Source: Bacteroidales bacterium UBA3724
GTDB lineage: Bacteria; Bacteroidota; Bacteroidia; Bacteroidales; P3
Direction: 5' to 3'
DNA length: 8,442 bases
Assembly: GCA_002371315.1 (NCBI GenBank)
Contig: DFHL01000037.1
Coordinates: 7,235 to 15,676 of the forward strand
A program made the position numbers and the translations under genes. The notes beneath the pieces were generated by a model. The model was not told where the DNA came from. It did not search any database and was given only the letters and a program-made list of their open reading frames with translations. This document shows positions 1-6,047 of this stretch, piece by piece; the first letter of the stretch is position 1; each line of letters begins with the position of its first letter.

Positions 1-96
1 TGTACAACGGGCGGAGAAGGTGGCGTTAAGCCCTGGTTTACAGTGGGTTATATTATTGGCTGGTGTATAGGTGTCTTGTTTGTTGATAATCAGTAA
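1..96 (+). CDS. Possible C-terminal end of an unidentified protein (partial)
   Basis: Reading from base 1 in frame 1 gives 31 codons without a stop, ending at TAA (94-96). The last part is hydrophobic (VGYIIGWCIGVLFVDNQ) and would fit the end of a small membrane protein. A second + frame is also open from base 2 to a TAG at 68-70, so the frame is not certain. No domain can be recognised from so short a piece, and the start lies outside the window. It may be the gene upstream of the lipoprotein/radical SAM cluster, but the 142-bp AT-rich gap that follows suggests a separate transcription unit. It could also be non-coding. Confidence 0.3.
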   Translation, partial: CTTGGEGGVKPWFTVGYIIGWCIGVLFVDNQ

Positions 97-238
97 TTTG
101 TGTTTAATTTCAATTTTTTTACAATAAATGGCATTGTTTTCCGTTATCGGTTTTGAAAATTTTTCCCTGCCGGGTGTGTGACATTTACACTCTCCGATCG
201 TTATATAGGCAGAACATCAATGAAAAATGTATTCGATT
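97..238 (+). promoter_or_regulatory. AT-rich upstream region of the lipoprotein/radical SAM operon
   Basis: This 142-bp gap precedes three tightly packed co-directional genes and is the only place in the window for their promoter. It is visibly AT-rich (long T runs at 111-120 and 157-164). I do not find an exact TAnnTTTG -7 element. The nearest resemblance is TATCGGTTTTG around 145-155, with the wrong spacing. A short imperfect inverted repeat (GTGT...ACAC, about 175-190) could be an operator or a small hairpin, but it is too short to call. Assignment rests on position and base composition only. Confidence 0.3.
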
Positions 239-454
239 ATGAAGGTTAGATTTTTGAAATTGAGCAATTTAGTTGTCGTGGCGTTGATGTCGCTGCTCGG
301 GCTGTCGGCTTGCAAAAAGAAACCGGATATCGTTTCGGAGTATGGCGCGCCTACATCAAGGTATTGCGAGAAGGGTGTGCCTGATGCAGATATGCCGGCA
401 GTAGGTGATGCTGAAAACCCGATGAACAATGAAAATCAAATATTTGAAACTTAA
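239..454 (+). CDS. Small lipoprotein of the rSAM/lipoprotein system (71 aa)
   Basis: The protein is a short predicted lipoprotein exported and anchored by signal peptidase II. Its signal peptide has basic residues at the N-terminus, a hydrophobic core and the lipobox LSAC, with lipid Cys at residue 25. I chose the ATG at 239 over the in-frame ATG at 227 because it makes the signal peptide align residue for residue with the next gene's (both begin MK, share LKL.N and MSL.G.SAC, and have Cys25). The mature part is only 46 residues: a KKK stretch, then YGAPTSRY (35-42) followed by C43 and EKG. The same YGxP-x3-aromatic-x2-KG pattern occurs in the downstream lipoprotein just before its beta-sandwich domain, which is absent here. 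The 3' end overlaps the next gene by 26 bp. It may be a dedicated small substrate of the neighbouring radical SAM enzyme or a shortened paralogue. No function is established. Confidence 0.75.
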   Translation: MKVRFLKLSNLVVVALMSLLGLSACKKKPDIVSEYGAPTSRYCEKGVPDADMPAVGDAENPMNNENQIFET

Positions 455-1067
455 AAACTGGCTTCTGGTCAGCGTGATGAGTCTTTTTGGCTTTTCGGCC
501 TGTAACTGCCATAAGCAGGTGGCGGAGCCCGAGAAAGATGGTAACGACATTGAGCGCCCCCGCGACTGGGACAACCAGGTGAGGCCGATGTATGGCGGGC
601 CGGTGACCGACTATAGGCAGGACACGCTTGCCACGCCCCCCAAGATAAAAGACCAGCCCGACCCGCGCGAGCCGCAGGTGACGGTCTACGGTGTCCCGAC
701 GGTGAACTTTGCCGTCAAGGGCCGCGTTGTGGATTCGGCCGGCAAGCCGATTAAGGGGGTGCAGGTGATGCTGATAAACAGTGAGATAGATCCTGACAAC
801 CTGCCCGAGTCGCCCTATTGGAACGAGCAGCTGAAGCGCATTGCCGACACCACCGACGCGCAGGGCAATTTCAGTGTGCGCACCACCGACCGCCGTCCTT
901 GGGACCAGGTGCGCGTGATGGTCACCGACATTGACGGGGCCAAGAACGGCAAGTTTGAAAAACAGGTGGTTGAGGTCGAATTCGGCGATCCGGAAGGCGG
1001 CCGCGACAAGTGGAAGCTGGGCGAACGCAATGCCGAGGTGACTGTCAAGATGAAACGCAAGAAATAA
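429..1067 (+). CDS. Putative lipoprotein, rSAM/lipoprotein system, with carboxypeptidase-regulatory-like domain (212 aa)
   Basis: This is a predicted cell-envelope lipoprotein. Its signal peptide ends in the lipobox FSAC with lipid Cys25, followed by C27. A charged, Pro-rich linker (about 28-85) contains one YGGPVTDY motif (55-62). A second motif, YGVPTVNF (87-94), leads directly into a domain starting VKGRVVDSAGKPIKGVQV (96-113) and continuing through TTDAQGNFSV (141-150). That is the usual signature of the CarboxypepD_reg/transthyretin-like beta-sandwich common in Bacteroidetes surface proteins. It ends in a basic KMKRKK tail. I recognise the arrangement as the lipoprotein partner of the Bacteroidetes rSAM/lipoprotein system (TIGR04134-like, from memory). 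The radical SAM gene follows after 5 bp, so co-expression is very likely. Whether the enzyme modifies this protein, and at which residue, is unknown; the repeated YGxP motif is my candidate recognition or modification site. Confidence 0.85.
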   Translation: MKIKYLKLKNWLLVSVMSLFGFSACNCHKQVAEPEKDGNDIERPRDWDNQVRPMYGGPVTDYRQDTLATPPKIKDQPDPREPQVTVYGVPTVNFAVKGRVVDSAGKPIKGVQVMLINSEIDPDNLPESPYWNEQLKRIADTTDAQGNFSVRTTDRRPWDQVRVMVTDIDGAKNGKFEKQVVEVEFGDPEGGRDKWKLGERNAEVTVKMKRKK

Positions 1068-1072
1068 CCGCA

Positions 1073-2161
1073 ATGAACGAACGCAAGTCCTTGAGCCGCC
1101 GCCAGCGTATGGCGCTGACCTTGCATCGCGGCATACGTCACAACAAGGCCGAGTTGCACGAACTGCGCAACCTGTTCTGGGAGTGTACGTTGCGCTGCAA
1201 TATGAATTGCCGCCACTGCGGCAGCGACTGCAAGCAGGCCCCGGCGGTGGAGGATATGCCGGCGAAGGATTTCTTCAAGGCCATCAACGACATAACGCCC
1301 TTTGTGGATTCCCATAAGACGTTCATCACCTTTACCGGCGGCGAAGCCCTTGTGCGTCAAGACCTTGAGGAGGTGGGACTGGAGCTGTACCGTCGCGGTT
1401 TTCCGTGGGGTGTGGTGACCAATGGCCTGCTGCTCGACGAGCGCAGGCTGGACAGCCTTCTGCGTGCCGGAATGCATTCTATTACAATATCTTTCGACGG
1501 CTTTGCGGACGACCATAACTGGATACGCCGCAACGAGCGCAGCTTTGAGCGCGCCGATGCGGCCATCAAGATGCTGGTGCGCACGCCCGACATCGTGTGG
1601 GACATCGTCACCTGCGTCAATCCGCGCAACTACAGCCGTTTGGACGAGTTCAAGGAGTATCTGATTTCGATTGGTGTCCGCAACTGGCGCCTCTTTTCCA
1701 TCTTCCCGATGGGGCGCGCCGCCGACAACCCGGAGTTGCAGCTCAGCGACGAGCAGTTCCGCGGGCTTTTCGACTTCATCAAGCGCACACGCGAGGAGGG
1801 CCGCATCCACGCCAGCTACGGCTGCGAGGGCTTTCTGGGTCCCTACGAGGGCGAGGTGCGCGACTATTATTTCCATTGCCGCGCGGGCGTCGAGGTGGCC
1901 TCGGTGCTGTGCGACGGCTCCATATCTGGATGTACTTCAATACGTTCCAATTTTCATCAGGGCAATATCTACAAGGATAACCTTTGGGACGTGTGGCAGA
2001 ACCGATTCCAGAAGTACCGCGACCACAGTTGGATGAAGAAGGGGCAATGCTCGGACTGCGACCTGTGGAAATACTGCGAGGGCAGCGGAATGCACCTCTA
2101 CGACGACAATGAGGAGCTGCTTTTCTGCCACTACCACAGGCTGATGGGGCCCAATGAATAG
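1073..2161 (+). CDS. Radical SAM/SPASM enzyme of the rSAM/lipoprotein system (362 aa)
   Basis: The protein should reductively cleave S-adenosylmethionine at a [4Fe-4S] cluster and act on a protein or peptide in the cytoplasm. The radical SAM motif CNMNCRHC (C42, C46, C49; CX3CX2C) is near the N-terminus, and TFTGGEAL (86-93) holds the GGE motif for SAM binding. The C-terminal SPASM region has C269-x12-G-x4-C287, then C326-x2-C329-x5-C335 and a final C352, ligands for auxiliary Fe-S clusters. The usual further Cys of CX2CX5CX3C is Gly339 here; C251 and C280 are additional cysteines nearby. The ATG at 1073 is preferred over an in-frame ATG at 1010 because the latter lies inside the lipoprotein gene and adds 21 residues of out-of-frame lipoprotein sequence. 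Close packing behind two lipoproteins identifies it as TIGR04133-like (from memory). The substrate and chemistry are unknown. Confidence 0.9.
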   Translation: MNERKSLSRRQRMALTLHRGIRHNKAELHELRNLFWECTLRCNMNCRHCGSDCKQAPAVEDMPAKDFFKAINDITPFVDSHKTFITFTGGEALVRQDLEEVGLELYRRGFPWGVVTNGLLLDERRLDSLLRAGMHSITISFDGFADDHNWIRRNERSFERADAAIKMLVRTPDIVWDIVTCVNPRNYSRLDEFKEYLISIGVRNWRLFSIFPMGRAADNPELQLSDEQFRGLFDFIKRTREEGRIHASYGCEGFLGPYEGEVRDYYFHCRAGVEVASVLCDGSISGCTSIRSNFHQGNIYKDNLWDVWQNRFQKYRDHSWMKKGQCSDCDLWKYCEGSGMHLYDDNEELLFCHYHRLMGPNE

Positions 2162-2225
2162 TGAATTGTGAATTGTGACCTGTGACACGTATGCGCTCGT
2201 TTCACTATTCACAATTCACTATTCA
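2155..2225. terminator. Putative bidirectional terminator hairpin formed by the heptamer array
   Basis: Bases 2155-2178 pair with 2202-2225 with a single T/T mismatch (2174 with 2206), giving a 24-bp stem around a 23-nt loop (2179-2201). The outer 16 bp are perfect. Its position between two convergent genes suits a two-way terminator or an mRNA 3'-end stabiliser. The stem is AT-rich and there is no long U tract on either side (only ATTTTAT follows on the + strand), so classical intrinsic termination is uncertain. Confidence 0.45.
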
Positions 2226-2228
2226 CTA
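2159..2228. repeat. Inverted array of 7-bp repeats between convergent stop codons
   Basis: The left half is four head-to-tail heptamers: TAGTGAA (2159), TTGTGAA (2166), TTGTGAC (2173) and CTGTGAC (2180). After a 14-bp spacer (2187-2200) the right half is four inverted heptamers: TTCACTA (2201), TTCACAA (2208), TTCACTA (2215) and TTCACTA (2222). The element exactly fills the space between two convergent genes. The TAG stop of the radical SAM gene is the first three bases of the left array. The stop of the GH20 gene, read on the other strand, is the first three bases of the outermost right unit. Short heptameric tandem arrays are known in several bacterial groups. I believe GTGAATT-type repeats recur between genes in Bacteroidetes genomes, but this needs a genome search. 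Confidence 0.8.
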
Positions 2229-4823
2229 TTTTATAACAATTTCGTCGATGAAGAGGTAGCTGGGCTGGCCGGGGGCGGGGTGCCACGAGGGCAGCGGACC
2301 GGGGTTGGGGACGATAATGCGGAGGTAGCGTGTCGATGTGTTGCTCGGCAGCTGCACCGTGTAGCGTTTCAGGCGCATACCAGTCTCGCGTGGGTCCATC
2401 GTGAATTGTTTGTCAGCAACAGAAGTCCAGTGCTCGCCGTCGCTTGAGGTATAGGCTTTTATGTTTGTCGGCGAAAGAATCCAGTCGAAGGTGTTCTGCA
2501 TAAAACGCATTGTGACTTCGTTGGTTTCTGTCGGCTTGCCAAAGTCAATGATGGCATCGATGCTGTCGCCCCAATAGCCCTGCCAGTGTCCGTCGGCGTA
2601 GGTGGCGTTGCTGCCCAGCTGTCCGTCGATAAGGGCCTCGGGGCCGCCGCCACTGTAGATTGCTTTGTAGTTGCTGTACTGTGTGTTGAGCGTTATCTTG
2701 GCTCCCATAGCAAGGTGGGAGAGGAGGTACTGCTCGCTTACGACGCCTTCGCCGTATTCGTTGTAGCTGATGGCCTTGATGGTGGCGGAGCGCTCCAGGG
2801 GGAAGGGGCCTGAATAGCGGGTGGCGGTGGAGTCGGGCTCTGAGCCGTCGAGGGTGTAGTAGATGGGACGGTCGTTGTAGAGGGTGCGGAGGGTGACCTG
2901 CGGATGCAGCGATGTTGCATCACACCCGACCTGCATAAAGACGTGGCGGTCTAGGTCGAGGACTTCGCGTGCGAGGGCGTCGTAACGGTTGCAGACAATA
3001 TAGCGTTCATACTCGCCGTTCTCCTGGTCCCACAGGCGAAGATATTCGTTTTTGAGTTCGGTAAGGAAAATCATATATTGATGTTTCATCATCTGTAGAC
3101 GCAAGGGCAGGGAGGGCTCGTCCTCGTTAAGAAACCGGTAAATGAGTCTTCGGTAGGCATACTTGTAATGTGTGAGTTGGATGCGATGCAAGGCATAATA
3201 AGCGTGAGGGTTTGCTGTAGAGTCGATTCTGTCCAGAAGAGGTCTGATTTTGTCGTGTACTCTGCCGATACGCTCACTTATTGCATTCGAGGTGTTTTCG
3301 GGGTTGAAGTTGAGCAAGGGTTCCATCAATGGTGCTGATGTGTACCAATCGGCTACATCGTGGTCGTTTTCCAATGCTCCAACAGCGTATAAATCTGCGG
3401 TGTATCCAATTGCGGGATTGTTTGATGGGGCGTTATTAAACAAGAAAGGTTGTTCTTTTTCGTATTGCGTTGGCGTTTTGGGGTCCCTGCCGTAGAAAAG
3501 TCGCTCGAAGTTTTCGTTGAACTGCTGTTCCCTGCTTTTAAACTCCTCGGGGTCGTTGGTCTTGATCGGGTTCCAAGCCATTTCGGCACTCCAGAAGAGG
3601 CCGTGCCAGCAGTTGTCGAACAAGGCCTCGCCGTTGTCGTCCCAGCAGGTGTTCATCAGCCCCTCCGCGCCATTAAGAAAACCGTCGCGTGCCAAGTTGG
3701 CGATGTTCTTCATATAGCGGTAGGGGTTGGGAATCATATTGCTGCTGTGGCTCAGCGACGGCGCCACCCAGAAGGGCGTGCCGTTCTCTTTGAAAGGCTT
3801 GATGAGGTGGTCGTAGCTCTCCAGTGGTTCATAGGCCCACATAATGTAGGTTATGTCATCGGGCAGCTGGCGCATCATATCGGGGTTCTTGGCCACGATG
3901 TCACCCCACATAACGACGCGAGGCTGGCGCTGTGACAACTTGCCTCCGCTGCCGAGGCGTAGGTCGGCAGACTGCATACCGATTGCATCGTAGCACCAGT
4001 TGATGAAATTGACATAGACTTGGTCGGCGCCCTTCTCGTTCACCAACTGCTTGGCACGGCCTGTGCCGAGCTGCTCGGTCTCGTCGCAATTGATGATGAA
4101 GAAGGGCGAGTTGGGAATACGCTTGAAGGCCGCGGCGATGCGCTGGCGGAGGAAGTTGTAGACCTTGGGATTGCCGGGGTTAAAGTTGGCGCGGCTGTCC
4201 ATCAGGTCCTCGTAAAAGGGGATGCGCAACGTCTCTTCGGCGTGAGCGAAGAGCTGCAGGTTGATGACCTCGTCGGGGTGCGGCGTGCAGTCGGCCAGAT
4301 AAGCCGGTGCCAGGTCGGGGAACTCAGGCTGGTAGAGGGTGTGCTCGGTGTAGTAGTTGCAGAAGTTGTACTTTAGCGCGTGCAGCGTCTGCCATTGCCG
4401 CTGGCGGTAGGCGGCGTGCGGCACGGGGCCGCGGCTCTGGTCGTCCATCCAGCCGCGGTATTTATATGCTGGCCAGTCGGTGATGGTCATACAGGGCAGC
4501 GTGTCGTGCAGCTGACGCAGTTGGGCGAGGGTCAGGCGGGCATACTCCAAGCCCTTGGCACCCTCGTACTCGATGGTGATCTTGCGAGGCTCGATGGTCA
4601 AGCGGTAAGCCTGGCTCCAGTTGCCGTCGAAATGAGGCTCCTGCGGTCCGCGCCCCCATTTAACGCGCTGTTCCTTCACCTTGGCCTTGGTCAGCACACA
4701 CGATTTGCCCTCCGGCGAGAGGGACACCTCCTGCGGCGTGGGTATCACGCCGAGGTTGACTGCCTTTTGTGCCATTGCCGACCCGCACACAGCCAGCAGC
4801 ATAACCAATAGTATTCGCTTCAT
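2226..4823 (-). CDS. Secreted family 20 glycoside hydrolase (beta-N-acetylhexosaminidase) with C-terminal F5/8-type domain (865 aa)
   Basis: The protein likely removes terminal N-acetylhexosamine residues from glycans in the periplasm or at the cell surface. A type I signal peptide ends AMA|Q near residue 18. Residues 19-115 fit the GH20 N-terminal domain (IPTPQEV; ARLTLAQL). The catalytic barrel follows: RGWMDDQSRGPVP (123-135), YNFCNYYTEH (152-161), and NCDETEQLGTGRAK (245-258), whose Asp247-Glu248 pair corresponds to the catalytic DE of GH20. Further conserved-looking Trp-rich stretches (VVMWGD, YIMWAYEP, NTCWDD) fit the sugar pocket. About 641-701 (YYTLDGSEP) is a chitobiase C-terminal/Fn3-like module, and about 702-865 resembles an F5/8 type C (CBM32) galactose-binding-like domain. 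I start at 4823 because a signal peptide begins there and a -7 element lies at 4855-4862, downstream of the in-frame ATGs at 4907 and 4877. The centre of the gene is unusually AT-rich. Substrate specificity is not visible. Confidence 0.85.
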   Translation of the reverse strand: MKRILLVMLLAVCGSAMAQKAVNLGVIPTPQEVSLSPEGKSCVLTKAKVKEQRVKWGRGPQEPHFDGNWSQAYRLTIEPRKITIEYEGAKGLEYARLTLAQLRQLHDTLPCMTITDWPAYKYRGWMDDQSRGPVPHAAYRQRQWQTLHALKYNFCNYYTEHTLYQPEFPDLAPAYLADCTPHPDEVINLQLFAHAEETLRIPFYEDLMDSRANFNPGNPKVYNFLRQRIAAAFKRIPNSPFFIINCDETEQLGTGRAKQLVNEKGADQVYVNFINWCYDAIGMQSADLRLGSGGKLSQRQPRVVMWGDIVAKNPDMMRQLPDDITYIMWAYEPLESYDHLIKPFKENGTPFWVAPSLSHSSNMIPNPYRYMKNIANLARDGFLNGAEGLMNTCWDDNGEALFDNCWHGLFWSAEMAWNPIKTNDPEEFKSREQQFNENFERLFYGRDPKTPTQYEKEQPFLFNNAPSNNPAIGYTADLYAVGALENDHDVADWYTSAPLMEPLLNFNPENTSNAISERIGRVHDKIRPLLDRIDSTANPHAYYALHRIQLTHYKYAYRRLIYRFLNEDEPSLPLRLQMMKHQYMIFLTELKNEYLRLWDQENGEYERYIVCNRYDALAREVLDLDRHVFMQVGCDATSLHPQVTLRTLYNDRPIYYTLDGSEPDSTATRYSGPFPLERSATIKAISYNEYGEGVVSEQYLLSHLAMGAKITLNTQYSNYKAIYSGGGPEALIDGQLGSNATYADGHWQGYWGDSIDAIIDFGKPTETNEVTMRFMQNTFDWILSPTNIKAYTSSDGEHWTSVADKQFTMDPRETGMRLKRYTVQLPSNTSTRYLRIIVPNPGPLPSWHPAPGQPSYLFIDEIVIK

Positions 4824-4854
4824 ATTATTAGAACTTGATTTGTGAAACAAATTG

Positions 4855-4862
4855 CAAAAGTA
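4855..4862 (-). promoter_or_regulatory. Probable -7 promoter element of the GH20 gene
   Basis: On the minus strand these bases read TACTTTTG followed by C, an exact match to the Bacteroidetes -7 consensus TAnnTTTG. It lies 32 bp upstream of the chosen ATG (4823), which would give a leader of roughly 25 nt. No convincing -33 TTTG partner is visible; the upstream DNA is a run of A on this strand. The site supports the 4823 start over the upstream ATGs. Confidence 0.6.
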
Positions 4863-4902
4863 CGATTTTTTTTTCATTTGGCGGAATGTTTTTGCTGCGT
4901 GA

Positions 4903-4911
4903 TACAATTTG
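4903..4911 (+). promoter_or_regulatory. Possible -7 promoter element of the cation transporter gene
   Basis: TACAATTTG resembles TAnnTTTG but has one extra base between TA and TTTG. A TTTG at 4877-4880 lies 22 bp upstream and could be the -33 element. The distance to the ATG at 4940 (28 bp) is reasonable. It is a weak call made mainly because the divergent gene must have a promoter in this gap. Confidence 0.3.
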
Positions 4912-4922
4912 CGGCGGACATT

Positions 4923-4938
4923 ACCGTTAGAAAACGGT
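4923..4938. other. Small inverted repeat directly before the transporter start codon
   Basis: ACCGTT (4923-4928) and AACGGT (4933-4938) form a perfect 6-bp stem with a 4-nt loop (AGAA), ending one base before the ATG at 4940. In RNA this hairpin would cover the region where a ribosome binds; in DNA it could be a small operator. A 6-bp stem can occur by chance. Confidence 0.3.
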
Positions 4939-4939
4939 T

Positions 4940-6040
4940 ATGGAAAGAAACCAGAGAATAATCAGAGTAAGCATCGTTGGCATTGTGGCCAACGTGTTTT
5001 TGGCGGCCTTCAAGGCTGCTGTCGGCTTGGTGGCTGGCTCCATTGCCGTCGTGATGGATGCCGTCAACAACCTGAGCGACGCCCTGTCGTCGGTCATCAC
5101 CATCGTCGGAACGCGGCTTTCGGCTCGCCCGGCCGACCGCGAACACCCGTTCGGACACGGCCGTGTGGAATACCTTACGGCCATCGTTATAGCCCTTATC
5201 GTCTCGGCGGCGGGTGTCACATCGCTGGTCGAGTCGGTGCAGAAACTGTTCAATCCCAGTAGGCCGTCATATTCGACGGTTACGCTTATTGTCATCATTG
5301 TGGCCATTGCTGTCAAGCTGATTCTGGGCAGCTACGTCAAGCGCGAGGGCAAAAAGTTGAAAAGCGATGCCCTGATTGCCAGTGGCGCCGATGCCCTGTT
5401 CGATGCCATCGTGACGCTCTCCACTCTTGTTTCGGCCGGCATAATGCTGATCTGGGACGTGAACCTCGACGGCATTATCGGCACACTTATTTCCTTGATT
5501 ATCATTAAAGCCGGTATCGAAATGCTGGCATCGCCCATCGGCGAGCTGCTTGGCAGCCGCATTTCGCCCGAGTTGGTGACGCAAATCAAAGAGAAGGCCC
5601 TCTCGTTCGACGGCGTCTATGGCGTGTACGACATCATCGTCAATAACTATGGCCCCAATGTGCTTATCGGCTCGCTGCACATCAGCGTCGACGAGTCGAT
5701 GACGGCGCGCCAGGTGCACCTGCTTACGCGCTCGATGGTTGAAAGTTTCTATGCCGATATGGGCATCGTTATGACCATCGGCATATATGCCCTCTATACG
5801 GACGACAGCCCCGAGGCGAAGTTGCAGAACGCTGTGCTTCAGGCTGCCAACCAGTATGAAGGCGTTGTGCAGACCCACGCCTTCTATTATTATAAGGACC
5901 GTAACCTGATTACTATCGACATCGTGCCCGACGACAGCATTCCCGACGACCGTGCCTTCGAGAAAACTATGGAAACTTACCTTGAGCAGCAGTTCCCGCA
6001 ATATCGGTTCAGCATCGTCGTCGACCACAACTACAGCTGA
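4940..6040 (+). CDS. Cation diffusion facilitator (CDF) family metal transporter (366 aa)
   Basis: The protein is an inner-membrane exporter of divalent metal ions, normally a proton-coupled dimer. Six membrane segments are visible at about 10-31, 33-58, 77-98, 112-131, 145-170 and 176-196, followed by a soluble region of about 165 residues. That region is long enough for a ZT-dimer domain plus a second, related C-terminal part. TM2 contains DAVNNLSDALSS (40-51) and the TM2-TM3 loop has REHPFGHGRVEY (67-78), both typical of one CDF subgroup. By position against YiiP, the transport site would be D40, N44, D151 and D155 (ASGADALFDA in TM5). No His is present, unlike the zinc-type HxxxD of TM5, so Mn or Fe are as plausible as Zn. 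It starts from the promoter region shared with the divergent GH20 gene and ends 7 bp from the convergent pdxJ stop. No metal-responsive regulator is nearby. Confidence 0.88.
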   Translation: MERNQRIIRVSIVGIVANVFLAAFKAAVGLVAGSIAVVMDAVNNLSDALSSVITIVGTRLSARPADREHPFGHGRVEYLTAIVIALIVSAAGVTSLVESVQKLFNPSRPSYSTVTLIVIIVAIAVKLILGSYVKREGKKLKSDALIASGADALFDAIVTLSTLVSAGIMLIWDVNLDGIIGTLISLIIIKAGIEMLASPIGELLGSRISPELVTQIKEKALSFDGVYGVYDIIVNNYGPNVLIGSLHISVDESMTARQVHLLTRSMVESFYADMGIVMTIGIYALYTDDSPEAKLQNAVLQAANQYEGVVQTHAFYYYKDRNLITIDIVPDDSIPDDRAFEKTMETYLEQQFPQYRFSIVVDHNYS

Positions 6041-6047
6041 GCCGACT

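Noticed and set aside
1..215. Minus-strand frame open from about 215 to the left edge
   Set aside because: It has no ATG, runs through AT-rich DNA expected to hold a promoter, and its translation shows no recognisable pattern.
220..249. Nine-codon open frame starting at 220, overlapping the first lipoprotein start, as a possible leader peptide
   Set aside because: There is no repeated regulatory codon, no attenuator-like hairpin and no pairing alternative. ATG triplets in such AT-rich DNA are expected by chance.
1010..1072. Upstream in-frame ATG that would lengthen the radical SAM protein by 21 residues
   Set aside because: The added part lies entirely inside or just after the lipoprotein gene in another frame and resembles no N-terminus of the family. 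The ATG at 1073, just after the lipoprotein stop, is natural.
351..1073. Long minus-strand open frame of 240 codons opposite the lipoprotein genes
   Set aside because: It lies antisense to genes with a clear lipobox, domain signature and operon spacing. Its composition (rich in His, Val, Leu, Arg) is typical of an antisense shadow in GC-rich DNA.
815..1876. Minus-strand open frame of 353 codons opposite the radical SAM gene
   Set aside because: The + strand encodes intact radical SAM and SPASM motifs. The opposite frame has no recognisable motif and an Ala/Val/His-rich composition expected of a shadow.
3450..3935. Plus-strand open frame of 161 codons inside the GH20 gene
   Set aside because: It is antisense to the conserved GH20 barrel region and has no independent motif.
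4785..4823. GH20 protein as a lipoprotein (LLAVC at residues 9-13)
   Set aside because: The residue before Cys is Val, which does not fit the lipobox, and a good signal peptidase I site (AMA before Q) follows.
4824..4907. Longer GH20 start giving 28 extra residues
   Set aside because: It would bury the signal peptide, and a -7 promoter element at 4855-4862 lies downstream of both alternative ATGs.
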